DNA of 64,000 nucleotides, from positions 103,466,806 through 103,530,805 of the forward strand of contig CM069434.1 in the NCBI GenBank assembly GCA_035610365.1, written 5' to 3'. Numbering within the stretch: the stretch's first letter is position 1; every line of letters starts with the position of its first letter. Shown here in pieces: positions 10,696 to 24,400 of the stretch. Source of the DNA: Aquatica leii. Its lineage: Eukaryota > Arthropoda > Insecta > Coleoptera > Lampyridae. Made by a program: the position numbers and the translations under genes. The notes beneath the pieces were generated by a model, which was not told the DNA's origin, made no database searches, and worked only from the letters and a program-made list of their open reading frames with translations.

Positions 10696-12374
10696 TGTTT
10701 TAGTTAAATAAAATTGTATGTTTTATGATTGTTTATAATTTTATATTTACACAAAATAACTAACTAACACATTACCTTATTAGAGGCGTTTCATTATGTC
10801 GTGAACTGTGACCTTTAGTCGAAAATCGGAATTAATAAACTAAAAGTCAAAAATTTTACAAGTCTATCTAAATTCCAAGAACGTTAGTCTATTTAAAAGG
10901 CACTCACGTCAATAAAAATTAAAAATAATCAGATATTTATTTATTAATTAAAAATTAATTTACTTATAATAATACCTAAAGATCTATTAACAACAAATAC
11001 AACGATAAAAGCAAAGAAGGTTAGAAAAAAATGTACCGGCGAATGTTTGTAAGACGGATAATAACAATATTTTGACATACACAGACTACAGCCCCACAGT
11101 TCACGAGATCCTGAAAGACGAATACATGCATTCTATTTTTTATTATGTCATGTTGCGTCTCTTCTCTTTATTTCCGGCCCTCTTTTTTTCTAACCAGGTA
11201 TGAAGTTGTGTCAGCTTGTGCTCGTATTATACAACAATTTCATCTACAATTAAGTATCAATTAGAGTTATACACGTTTTGTCCCTCCGACCCAGTCTTCG
11301 TATGTAGCTTTCAGTCTCTTAGTGCATTTGTAAAATGTTTGAAATTGTATATTTGACTTCTCCTAAGGCGTCATAAAACTTAAGTTTCACTGCAGGGTCT
11401 AACCAGTATCATACTGCTGTTTTACATAAAGACAAAAAATGGTTATCGTTTACTTAATTTTACTACATGTAATTTAAATTACCATAATTTTTAAGTAAAT
11501 TAAATGTCAACATATCTTTGAATAAATGATCATAATGCTGAGATAATTTAAAATGATTTATTTATAAGTGATAGTGGTAACAAAAAATACCCTATAACTA
11601 TATTTATGAATTTTTTTACATATTAACATTTTGTTATGAAAAAGGTAGTCTGTTTATTCAAAGCTTTAAACACTTTATAATGTTTCAAAAAGCGGCAGTA
11701 TTCTTCAAATTGTTTTTATGCATGTATGATGTGTTGCCTAGCTTTAAATACGGGTGCACTTTATTTCAACTAATATTGCAATTTGTGACAAAAATAAAGT
11801 ATATTAAATTGTTTAACAACTACTAAATGAAAATCACAATTTAAAACAGGCTCAAATCCGTAACTAAAGAAAAATAATGTTTAAACATTTTGTAAAAATA
11901 TTCTGCATTTTAAGTTGCCTACCTTCTACGTAAAAATTTATTTTATTTTATATTATCATAAACATGTAAATAAAATGCATTGTTTTTTATACTATTACTA
12001 TTATAACTGCTAATTAAAAATTAACATTAGGCTATTTTGTAAAACCTATTAATTCTTTTCTTTATTAGCTTGCAACATTTTATGTAATAGTAAACGTTAA
12101 AATTAGAAAAAAACTAAATTGTAAATAAAACTGAAGTTTTACTGAAAGAATATGTTTTAAAATAATATAAATGTGTAAACAAGACTCGATGATAAAACAT
12201 AAAACCGTTACAAACCTGCGCACTATTTGAATTATTATAGTCGTATTTTGGTTGAATTTTGTACGTTATCTTTTGGTGGGGAAAAGAATATCTTCGTTTT
12301 AAATTTGAGCAGCTGTTATGGCTGTTTAGAACGTATTGTGTTAGTGTTCGTTGTTAGATTTACGAGTATAAAAA
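10696..12374. other. Region between gypsy fossil and HMMR start; includes HMMR promoter/5' UTR
   Basis: The left part should contain the LTR of the gypsy fossil. An inverted repeat (GTCGTGAACTGTGACC at 10799, CCCCACAGTTCACGAG at 11095) encloses about 310 bp and may be a small foldback element. The last few hundred bases before 12375 should hold the promoter and 5' UTR of the HMMR gene. No TATA box or initiator can be assigned with confidence. Confidence 0.4.
10799..11111. repeat. Possible foldback element or MITE, about 313 bp
   Basis: Ends GTCGTGAACTGTGACC and CCCCACAGTTCACGAG are inverted copies over about 13 bases. No target duplication was settled and no coding sequence lies inside. Confidence 0.35.
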
Positions 12375-12426
12375 ATGTCATTTTTAAAAGCAAAAGTTCT
12401 CCGGTTTAATGAAATTTCAGATAAAG
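12375..12426 (+). CDS. HMMR: HMMR exon 1 (coding part)
   Basis: ATG at 12375-12377 followed by SFLKAKVLRFNEISDK; it ends one base into a codon. The start is chosen because it gives the family-typical N-terminus. Confidence 0.8.
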
Positions 12427-15400
12427 GTTCGTTTTATATATTTACTTAGAAATACAATTATTTACAAACTATTTTCAATTGTTTAGCACTACCCGCCAAT
12501 TTTCTATTACATTGTAAACTTAAATATTTCTATTGGCTTGCTTTTGTGGCTTTCCAGATAACACGTTTGCGTTTTAAGCACATCTTGTATTGTCTTTTCA
12601 AAATATAAACGATAATAAACTTGTCCTGTGTGTTAAATATTGTTTAATCATTTTTAGATGCTACCCCGTCTCCAGCAGATTACAACCTTCATTTGAAATG
12701 TAATTCTTCTGGTGGTACCATACCAAAGAGTGGGCGATTTGTTGACCAAAATCCAGCATCTTCAGAAATCAGTTTTGTCTCCAATTCCAATGGCCAGCAA
12801 ATAACAACGGTAACAACCTTATATTGCATTTTAAGTGTATTAGGAATTGCGAAATGAGACGTAGTATCTATTCAAATTCTATTTATTATTTTTATCGATA
12901 CAAAAGTTGCACTTTTATACAAAACCCTAAGTTACACTTCGTAATACTATGAAAAACCTGGGTAATTAGATTTCTTAAAATACAAACGTTTAAATAATTG
13001 TGTTTACTTTTTACTAGACACATATTTTTTTATCTAGTTTTGATTTAAAATGTTAAATTATTGGCTTTTTAATTATTTTAGAGAAAAAGCGTAAACCAAT
13101 ATGTTATAGAGAAAAAAATACTGCATTCATCCATACTATTTGTTTATAATTTTCAATTTCCCAGAACCGAAAAAATGCAAGAAATAAAATTCTATTAAAA
13201 AAATCAATAGTGTCATGGAATTATAAAACCATAAAACGAGTAGGTAATAGGAAACAGAATTTTATCTATTTTAACAAAAAAACACGAAATTACAGCAAAA
13301 GTAGAAAATCACAACAAATGTTCAAACAAAACACCATTTATTGCTAAACAAAGAGCCAACCTGTCGTAAAATTGCCGACTAGCATTAATTTGCTAATTGA
13401 TATTGTGATAGTTTGTCACACTTGGCTTGAATACATTTTTTTAGTTCTTTTACATTTTGAAATGTTTGTCCAAAACAAATCTTATATTTCTAAAGAAAAA
13501 AAACCATTGAACGAAAGATCGGAGGATCTAGCAGACCTCACATTACACAATTTGAACCAATGACCTTATTGAAAAAAATGTAATTTAAAAATTAGCGCGC
13601 AACTTTTGTGAGGGAACGAAATTTTTAAAATTCGCTAGTTACCTTATATTGGGATTTTTAGCTACTGCCGTCAAAACATTAAGTGTTGTCATTTTCCTCG
13701 TTTTGGTGTAAGTTCTGAACGTAGTTATTACACTTACGATTATTTAATATTGTGCCTGTAGCTTCAAACATATGTATGTATCTACCAACCGTTGTACTAC
13801 TTGGAATCTACCAATTCCGGCATTTTACGCTAAACATGTGCCGCTTACTAAACGAGCAGTATTTATACCAGTGGCGGCTGGTGGTCAACCATACAAGAGG
13901 GTCATTTAAAAAAAATGCAATTATCGCAAAAAAGCTAAAAAAACATTCTTACAGTAACATGATTTATATTTAAGATCAATTATATTTAAGATTTAAGATA
14001 TTCGTCTATAATTACAATTACCAAAATGATAAATAACAAGCTCATTAAAATTTACAATGATTTTTCAATGTTTAACATAGAAATGCAAATCTTTCTTGTC
14101 TCATAATATTGCCAATTGCGTAGAAATGTTTTAATCCTTTTTAACACAGGGAAACATCGCTCTCTTTCCACTGTAGTCATATGTAAAGTCAATCAATTGT
14201 TTTATTTAATATATGTATCTATTTTTACTTTTTCCTGTAAATGATATAAATCCGTAACATTATTTTTACAACATAATGATTAATGCATCATTTAAAAACA
14301 GTAAACATAAAACACTAAAATCTATTATTTATTTCAAATCCACAAATCCAATCTAACGAATTATACACAGATTCTTTAAAATTACTGTAAACTTGTTTAT
14401 TTTTATGTTTACTGGTTGGTAGAATTTGAAGTAAAAGCTGAGGACGAGCATTAAATTTAAATTCTAAATGTGTAAACAATTATTAGCTTCATTTTTTAAT
14501 GTCTAGTACCACCGTTATTATGAAACAAAAACGATAAGTCGTCCTTTATGAATATTATCGATCAACTAAGAAAATCGACTGTAAAGTTTGTCATATATGA
14601 TAAGAAATTTGCATTCGAGCATCTGTATTTTACACACACGTGCTACGAAAATAACGATAGATGACGTAAGTCACGTAAGCAATGTAAGCATTGCACTCAA
14701 AGATAATTGCACTAAGTATTATCTTTGGAGTAGGTGGCCCGGCTGAAGACATTTAAACATTTACTTATCTTCTTTTCTAACTCGTATAAAATTGTAGAAT
14801 GTGTGTTTCACTGTTGATTACAATAACTATCATCGTAATATAATGTAAATGCGGACAGAAGTACGTGTCAGCCTCGGGTAAATTCCCAAGCTTTCGCATC
14901 TGTTGCGTTTAAATTGACAATTATTTAAACGCACGAAATTTAAACGCTGATAAATTCATTTAAACGCAAATTTTCTGTAATTTTAAAGCAAATAAAATAC
15001 CTTTTTTACAGACGTAATTTCAAAAAGACCACATACATCACAATGGATTAGTTTGCATACCTCACTAGCTTTAAAGTTATTCTCTATTCTTTACTTATTA
15101 AGCAGTCTTCACAGACAGTTTTTTGTTGCCTTTTGAGTTCACAGGATTTTGTTTAAAACATTCCCTACTTGACTAAAATTCTGATGTACAAGCTTTCGAC
15201 GCCAGTTTTCCACATTTTCAACTCTTAAATCATTTTAATACTTTTTCCGCTTTTATCTGTGATCTGCATTCGCGACTAGTCTTCATATTAAAGCCTGTAT
15301 CCAACGCTTTTTCTATGGAGATTTATTTGTCCGGAACATATAAAACATTTAAAAGCTTAGTTGTTATCTTTTTTTACCATTTCACGTTTGAACTATTACG

Positions 15401-18400
15401 GTTATATCTCTTTTGACATCCAAGATATTTTCATTCCAAATTTTTACTTGTTTACTAGTAAGATCTGTATGCAATTTTTTAAACCTCTTCTTTTCTTTAC
15501 ACATGTGTTTAGTAACTTTTGAGTCTGTATACCAATCTTCTCTCACATTTAACCATTCTGAACAATGCAGCTTTGCTTTCACTATTCTTGTCTTTTTGTT
15601 TGTTTTTCTTGAACTAGCAGTGGTGTGATCAACTTTCTTTCAGTAGTGACACTTTTTATCGTTTCTTCTTGTGTAACAGTTACTAGCTACATGGCCTTGT
15701 TTGTTTTGTTTGAAATTTGGCACACTTTTAGTTTTTGTCAAAACTAAAATTTTATTGAAAAATGTTTATCTGTATTTAGAGCTATCTAAAGTTCTCAAAA
15801 AAGGCAAAAAAATGCTCGGTTTTTTTAAAAATTATAATTGTAACCCTCCTAGTTGACTTAGAGAGATGGGAGTAGTGTCATTTTCTTGCTTTTTTTGGTC
15901 ATGGAAAAATAAAGTCCGTAACACTAAAAAGGTTTAATTTGAAAATACACACAAAAACGGCACAAAAAGAAAACGCCAACAACTTAACTAACAAAAAGGA
16001 GTAATTTACAGCTTACATAACGGTCTTATATTTTGGAACATTGGGGTAGGTACACACGGTAAATCAGTGGCGTATGTAGCTATTTTCCTTAGCATTACAC
16101 TATTTTTAACACTTTCTCTTAATGCTTACGAAAATACAGCAATTTATAAAAAATGCCTAAACATTAATAATACTTGTACCTTTTACACAGTTGAAATGTT
16201 GTACCTTATTTAACGGTTTGATACAAAAATCAGCCAACATGTTTGCAGTAAGTACGTATCGTATTAGTATTGACTTATTAGCTAAACATTCTCGTATAAA
16301 ATGATACCTAATATCTATGTGTTTTGTTCTTTTATGATAAATAGGGTTTTCTACCAGCTTGATAGCTCCTTGATTATCATTATATATACAAATAGGTTGA
16401 TCTTTACCAATAATCTCTTTTAGAAAACCTTTTAAGAACAAAGCTTCTTTCCCTGCTTCGGAAATTGCGACATATTCTGCTTCAGTCGTTGATAGTGCGA
16501 CTGACCTTAGTTTCTTGGATTCCCAAGACACTGCTGAATTTGCAAATAAAAATATATAACCAGTATATGATCTCCGATCAGTCTCATCGCTACCCCAATC
16601 AGCGTCCGCATATCCAACAATATTATAATCCCCACCTTTAAAACATAACGCAAGGTCGCTTGTCCCTTTCAGATACCGCAATAAACGCTTAGCCATCGCC
16701 CGGTGTTCATTTTTAAATCGTGAATTAAACTGACTTAGGTGACTGCATAGACAATGTCCGGTCTCGTGCAGGCCGCCAAATACATCAGTGACCCAATCAA
16801 ACTTTAATATGGTACATTACTCACTACACTGTCATCACTATAGCTGTGGTTACTACCCTCAACTAAAGGGGTTGACACAGGGTTAGCATCTTTCATTCCA
16901 AATTTGCCTAATACATGCTCAATATAACCCCGTTGACTAATTTTGATTTTTTCCTTTCTCTGCCTGATAGCTATCCCCAAAAATGTCTTACTGGTCCAAG
17001 ATCTTTTACGTTAAACTCATTTGTCAAGGAAACTTTTATCTTTTCTTTTTCAACATAACTGTTTGACAACAAAAGGAAATCATCATACACAGCAACGAAT
17101 GTTATTCTATCTTTTACAGTTTTTAGATAAACGCATGGTTCAAACTTAGACTTCTTAAAATTAAGTTTAACTAAAATTTTCTCAACTTTCCTATACCATT
17201 ATTTATTATTATAATAATAATCCTATACCATACTCTAGATTACTGTTAAGAGGCCTATCAACTAATTCCCACGTATTATTTTTACTTAAAGATTCCAATT
17301 CAGACCTAATTGCCTCTTCCCATGTAGCTTCATTATCAGAATTACTAGCTTCTACTAAAGTCAAAGGTTCTATGGAGGCATAGAACAATTCATAATCATT
17401 AAGTACTACAGGGGGTTTTCTTTGTTGCGAGGGATACCTTTTTTGGTCTTCTGCTTGATCATCTCGGAGGGATCTCGTGGCGGCAGTTGTTGTTAAAGTT
17501 TCGTTGTCACCATTAGCCATAGCTTCACTCATATCTGAGTAAGATCACGTCAAGTGGACCCTCTATTTTCCACTTGATCATAAAAATTAAGTCCATGTAC
17601 TTTTTCATAAGTAGTTGCCATGAAGAATTGATCACCCAAACGATTTTTAGAAATTTTAATTTAAACAATAATTTTTTTTACAATGAAAATTTTAGGTACT
17701 TTTAATTAAAAAATAAATTTTAAATCAACCGTTAAAGATAAAGTAATGAAATTTTTAGGATTTATCGTCAACTATTTATATTTTAATAAAATATTAACAA
17801 CTAAAAGTTATTTGTTTATTATCATATTGTTAATTAACTTTTAAGTAAACAAATGAAAATTTCAATGATTTCTCGGTAAAAATATGAAGTTTTTTTATTA
17901 GTTAAATGCGTTATTTATTTAAGTTTAAGATTCCGGAAGAAAATTTCACTGCTCGCGATTAGTTTAAACAATATAAGTTTATTTATCACGGCGCGCCGGG
18001 CGTCAAGCGCTGCCAGAACACCAGGCGGCCGAGCGTCAGACTACATTGCAGCTTCGGTTAATTATAATTATAAATAACAATTAAGAATGTAATCTTTGAA
18101 CGAATTTTATTATTATTATTATCAATAATATAACTGAAACGCATGAATTAATTCTCTGTTATTAAACAAAAACAAGAAAAACGAAATAGTAATTAAATAT
18201 ATTAAAATTTCTGAACTCTCGTTAATCTTTATTTTATTTTTTTTTAAACTTATATAAATAATGCAATTAAATCATTTTTATCATTACATTAAGCAGCGAA
18301 AATAAATAAATAATCAATTAAATTTCAAACTTTACGACCACGGGAATGCATTTCAGCTGGAAAAAGCGGAACACACAATGTATGTGTATGCAAAATTCAC

Positions 18401-21400
18401 CAAAATGTAAAATTACAATTACACGGACTGAAGATTGAACTAAAAAAAAAAGAAATTAATTTCTCTGAAAGCTTAAATAACTTGATTCAAAGCTCTGTTT
18501 GCGTGCAACCTACATCATCATGTTTTTTTTCGATGTGTAAGAAGTGTCCAGAAGTTGACTTCGTCATTAAAAAATTTAAATTATTGACGGACGGATTTTG
18601 TAGTGATTTCAGAGAAAGTCACGACGCAAGTTCGGTACATCTCTTTAATACAAAACTGATTGAATTTTAAAAAAATAAATTTGGCGCCGAAAATGTTAAA
18701 AAAATTAAATACTTTTCCGATGGAGCAGCTTCGCAATATAAAAATAAATATAACTTTGCCAACTTAATAAATCACACAAATGATTTTGGAGTTAAAGTAG
18801 AGTGGAATTTTTTCGCTAAATCTCATGGCAAAGGAGCGTGTGACGGCTTAGCAGGAATTGTCAAAAGACAGGCTTATCGTGCTAGCCTTTAACGTGACCA
18901 TAATAATCACATAACGACACCACGTTCTTTTTTCCAATGGGCGGAAAATTCATTTAAAAAAGTTAATTTTGTTTTCTGTGGCCAGAAAGATCGCGATTTA
19001 CACGAAGAAAAGTACAAACAACGATTCTAACGGGCAGTGACGATAAAAAATATTCGTCAATTCCATTATTACAAACAGTTGGATGATGTCTCACTGCAAT
19101 GTAAACTTGTGTCGGAAGATGAAAAAGTTTTTACAAATAGTTTGAAAATAATATAAACATAACGAGAGTTCACAAATTTTAATATATTTAATTACTAGTT
19201 CGTTTTTCTGGTTTTTGTTTAATAACAGAATTAATTTATGTGTTTCAGTTATATTGATAAAATTCGTTCGAAGATTACATTTTTAATTGTTATTTATAAT
19301 TATAATTAACCGAAGCTGCAATGTAGTCTGATGCTCGGCCGCCTGGTGTTCTGACAGCGCTTGACGCCCGGCGCGCCGTGATAAATAAACTTATATTGTT
19401 TAAACTAATCGCGAGCAGTGAAATTTTCTTCCGGAATCTTAAACTTAAATAAATAACGCATTTAACTAATAAAAAAAAACTTCATATTTTTACCGAGAAA
19501 TCATTGAAGTTTTCATTTGTTTACTTAAAAGTTAATTAACAATATGATAATAAACAAATAACTTTTAGTTGTTAATATTTTATTAAAATATAAATAGTTG
19601 ACGATAAATCCTAAAAATTTCATTACTTTATCTTTAACGGTTGATTTAAAATTTATTTTTTAATTAAAAGTACCTAAAATTTTCATTGTAAAAAAAAATA
19701 TTGTTTAAATTAAAATTTTTAAAAATCGTTTGGGGGATCAATTTTTCATGGCAACTACTTATGAAAAAAGTACATTACTTAATTTTTATGATCAAGTGGA
19801 AAATAGAGGGTCCACTTGACGTGATCTTACTCATCTACTACTTCAGTTGTATCTATAGGTTCTTCGATAACTTCTTGTGGATTTGGCACAGTGGTATCTG
19901 CATCACTAACTGTTGCACGAAGTTTTTCAATGGGTTTTGTAGGATTGCCTGAAAAAACAGCTGTCAAATTGTCACTGCACTTACTACATTCACCCTTGTC
20001 CTCATGGTTAACAACATTCATATCAAATCTTTTGTCTTTAAACTCAACATTTCGACTTCTGACCACTTAGTCTGCTTTTGGGAACCACACCCGATATCCG
20101 TCTCTTTCGTCACAATAACCAACAAAATATCCACGAGCAGTTTTCTTGCCCTATTTGTGTCTTCTCTCTTTGGGAACATGGACAAAACATTCAGTTCCAA
20201 ACACTTTCAAGTTGTCCAGAGCTGTATATTTATGATCATTCCATAAGTCATGAGGAGTCTTGTCCTTTACCGAAGTTGGTCTAGTACGATTCAAAACAAA
20301 AACTACTGTATTTATGGCTTCTCCCCATAACTTCTTAGGCAAATTCTTTGAATGAATAATGGATGGTGCTTCTTCCACTAATCTCCCGTTCTCGCATTCG
20401 GCACACCCGTTCTGCTCTAGTGTATACGGCATACACATACGAAAATGGACACCATTGTCTTCATACAGCTTTCTGACTTCCTTATTGTTGAATTCGCTTC
20501 TCCCATCACACAGGAAACTTTTAATTTTGATGTCTGCTGTTTTACATTCATTCAAGATAACCTTCAAACAATCTGTAACTTCATTCTTCTGTTGTAGCAA
20601 GAACACTCGCCGAAACTTGGAGAAATCATCCTTTAAGCATAGAAGATATCTCGACTTCCTAATTGAGGCATTCTCTATCGGCCCACAGAGATCTGCGTGA
20701 ATCAATTCACCGGCAGAAGTCTCTCATGAAAGATTGCTCTTTTATACTTTCCAAAACCTTTGCAGAATTCTTTGTTTCTAATGGGTGTTTCTATTCCATT
20801 ACGTTTCAGCACATTGTTCACGTGATTTTTGTTCTGGTGACACAACCGTTCATGCCATACCTGTAAGGCATCTTTTTCATGTGCCAACAATGCTTTTTCC
20901 AGCCCACAAGTTCTTATGTTGAGTGAGTACAATCCGTTGAATGTCCTAGAACCAGTTATCCTCACCACACCATTTTTTGTAATTTTACAAACATTACAAT
21001 CTGCTATAAATTCATAGCCTTTGTTTATTACATATCGAAAAAAGATTCTTTGATATCTCGGGCACAAACTATACATTATTTAGATGATTCTCTTTCCATT
21101 TGTCATTTTTAGGCCAAATGATTTCTTTATTTCCAACCTGGATCTCCTTAGGTGTTTCAAACTCTTTGAAATTTAAAAAATATTTCTTAAACTTTGTCAT
21201 GTGAGTTGAAGCTCCAAAATCTGCCAACCAGATTTCTGCCTCGTCCACGATATCGGAGGTACAAATAAATTCATCACAACATGGCTTGCTTCGGTGTTCC
21301 TTTTGGTTTGTTTGGAATTTGTTCTTTTTGTTGCAATTGTTTTGCGAAATGACCAACCTCAAAACATTTGAAGCATTTGAACACAAACTTTTCTTTGTTC

Positions 21401-24400
21401 TGTTTCGAAAATGTCTTAGGAGCACCAAGAGCTGCAAGTTCTTCAAGCTTTGAAGGTAACCTCATCTCAATCAACGTTAACCTTTCCAGCAATAAATTAA
21501 TTATTCTGTCGGCCACAGGAACTGATTCCCACACGCTCTTGAACTCAAAATATACACAAGGCAATGTGGAGATCACTCGACTCATGAGCAAAAGGTCAGG
21601 CAATTTACTTTTCACAAGCCTTTCCAGTTCAATCATTCAATTCGTAAAAAATCTTTTGCAATTTTCCAACATGTGCCGTTACATTATGCAATGGATTTTT
21701 ACCGATCTTAAAGAAATCTTCCATTAAACGATCAATTATTTGTCCAGAACTTTGTTCATATACACAACATAGTTTATTATATGTCTCATATGAGTTACTG
21801 CATGTGGCAGTTAGTTCCGAATTAGCATCATTTAAAGCACCCGCAATAATTAATTGTGCTAAACCGTCTGATTGTTAAAATTCTTTGACCTTTTTAACAA
21901 AATCCGGTTCTTCCCGTTTGTCTTCGTCAGTAACAGGCAGCTTATTTACACCAGTGATATAATCGTGTAAATCATGATGGGTTAATAGAAGCTCTATTTG
22001 ACGTTTCCACTTATTCCAGTATTAGCCCCTTTAAGCTTCCTTATTTGAGTTTTAAAATCCATTCTTTAGAACAATGGAAAAAACACAAGCAGCTTAAGAT
22101 AAAATAAAAGTTCACTAACGTCAACAGCACACGTGCTAACAACTTCTCAATTCACAAAAATATATTAAAAAATGCAAAAGCTATTGCTTCTCTGGGCCCA
22201 TAACCTGTCATGCAAAAATAAAGTTCGTAACACTAAAAAGGTTTAATTTGAAAATACACACAAAAACGGCACAAAAAGAAAATCAACAACTTAACTAACA
22301 AAAAGGGTAACTTACAGCTTACAATATAACGGTCTTATATTTTGGACCATTAGCGTAGGTACACACAGTAAATCAGTGGCGTATGTAGCTATTTTCCTTA
22401 GCATTACACTATTTCTAACATTTTTATGCTCTTTAATTTGATATACAACACAATGTATATTAAGAGGAAAATATTTTTTTCAAATTCAAACAGAAAATTT
22501 TATTTTGTAATTTTAAAAAATGTGTACTTTTGAAATTTTTTTAAAAAATATGTTTTTTATTACGTTTTAATTAGAGGATTTTCAAAGTATCATTATAGGA
22601 TTTCAATGGGTTCACTTGCATTTAAGTTGTATTGTGAACCCAGTTTTGACGAAAATACACAAATAATTGGGTTTTTGGTGAAAATATACTACGTTTTTTT
22701 ATAAAACTACTTTTTAAAGATATTAAAAGCATTTAACATAAGCATAAACAAATATACAAATGAGCATTATAATATTAAACATAGGTTAAGAATATTTATT
22801 AAGTTAGTCTACAACTAATTAATTTTATTAATTAAAATATCTAAGCCTATTGTTTTAGATTCTTATCAACTTTTAATGCACCCTGTAGGAAAACAATTAT
22901 TTTAGTAAAATAGGTGTCTGTTCAAAAAAAGGCTTGCAGATTTTCATGTCACAACTGGAAGACTCGACTCAGATTAAAAAGCCATCAATAGTCAAGACTC
23001 TAAGTTTCATGTCATGACAAGTCAGTGCAAACTTTTCCTGCCTGACTTTGTCTTGGCTTGGCTAGACATCAGTTGTCCTGGGAGAGTGGTAGAGTGCACA
23101 TGGTTGTGGTTATAAATTGTGCGGTGTTATTTTATTCTTTTATACTACAAGTTTTTCTTTTATTTTATAGTGGCGAAGGAAAATAATTAGTACATAGTGT
23201 AAAGTCAATTTAATAAATAATAGTTTTGCGAAATAAGACCCCTTGAGAGTTTTGTTGGTAAGTTGTGATATATAAATACCCAAACATTTTATTTAAGTAC
23301 TACTAATAAGTTATATTTTGGAATTGCCGAAACAGTTTTATTCTTTTAATGCTACGATTTAAAAATTATACAAGCAATAACTGGCTTTTTACTAAATTTT
23401 AGTAGGCTGTGTTGTAAAAAATTCTTGAAGTATGTTTTTTTTATTTGTATAGTATGCATTCTTATTTGGCATTAACTATTACTTAATATCCTTTACAGCT
23501 CATTGAACCTTTATGAGTTCTAATAAATGTGTACAGTTTTGTGTGATAAGTGACTTAAAATATGAAGAAGCAGCGTCGGCTTCAGGTTATAAAATGTGTT
23601 AATCCTTTTAAAAAACAAAACGATCTTGTAAGAGATAAAACTAAGGAATGTAACTGAATGAATGCATTACTATTTGGTTCTTGATTTGCCTGAAACTTCT
23701 AAAATATGTGATGCTTGCCAAAATGAAATAACTGCTTTAAAAGAACAAAAAGAGAAAGACGAACCTGACCCAGACTCTGTTAATGATCCAACTTTTGATG
23801 TCCGTACTACGTCCTCACATATTGTAGAGACTCTTCATACATCCTTAAAAGAACTTGGAGAATCACCCATTGATGTTAAAAAAATAAAATCAAAGCATTA
23901 CTTTGGTAAAAAAATAAGAAAGATACAATATTCAATGACGCGAACATTATTTCCGCATTCCCAAGAGTCTTCTGATGATGAGCTAGAAAAACTTCTGTAA
24001 TCTAAAAGCAAATTTTTCAAGTGCACAGAGAAAAAAAATTAATGATATTAACTTATTTACCAGAGACATGGAGAGTATATAAAATAATGTGAGAATTTAA
24101 CGCACCTAACTATATGGCGAGGTAAGCAAAAAAAACTTTTAAAAGAAAAAGGAATACTGGCAAGTCCTGATCAAAAACCGCAGCGATGACATAAGTAGAG
24201 TAATGCCATGCAAAAGAGACTGTATTTCAGTGAAAGATGGAAATGGATCCAAAGCTGCAGTTCAAAAAATATTGATTTTGTGTAACCTGCAGTAGGATTT
24301 TTAAAGTTTGCGGAGGTAAGGGCGAAACAGTGTATTTTGGTGGGAAAAAGTGGTATACACTCAGTTTGTGTTTGTACAATCCATCATAACGTCAAACTAA

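Larger units (their letters stand above)
17537..19832 (+). mobile_element. Sola-like DNA transposon with very long TIRs
   Basis: Inverted arms of almost 690 bp (17537-18224 and about 19160-19832) begin GAGTAAGATCACGTCAAG and end CTTACTC. The element is flanked by a 4-bp ATCT duplication (17533-17536, 19833-19836). A 4-bp duplication and GRG-type ends are features I associate with the Sola superfamily. The 935-bp core carries a broken transposase on the plus strand (18380-19156). The arms include a GC-rich block near 17990-18035 and 19330-19380 (GGCGCGCCGGGCGTCAAGCG), unlike the AT-rich surroundings. It interrupts the copia element, so it is the younger of the two. Confidence 0.85.
15896..22420 (-). 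mobile_element. Copia retrotransposon with both LTRs, split by a Sola-like insertion
   Basis: LTRs of about 215 bp lie at 22206-22420 (5') and 15896-16111 (3') and differ at roughly 4% of positions by eye. The element is flanked by TTTTT on both sides, a probable 5-bp target duplication. Next to the 5' LTR is GGTTATGGGCCCAG, the copia-type initiator tRNA-Met primer site. Reading right to left: gag start near 22062 (MDFKTQIRKLKG), zinc knuckle CFKCFEVGHFAK, protease WLADFGASTHMTKF, integrase with HADLCGPIE and VLNRTRPTSVKDKTPHDLW, reverse transcriptase remnants near 16700-17330, and RNase H (YADADWGSDETDRRS, STTEAEYVAISEA). About 4.2 kb without the insertion, normal for copia. It is whole from end to end in layout but broken, with several breaks. 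Confidence 0.95.

Noticed and set aside
13869-14750. Complete transposon starting CAGTGGCGGCTGG
   Set aside because: No inverted partner end or target duplication could be found, so only a possible terminus is noted.
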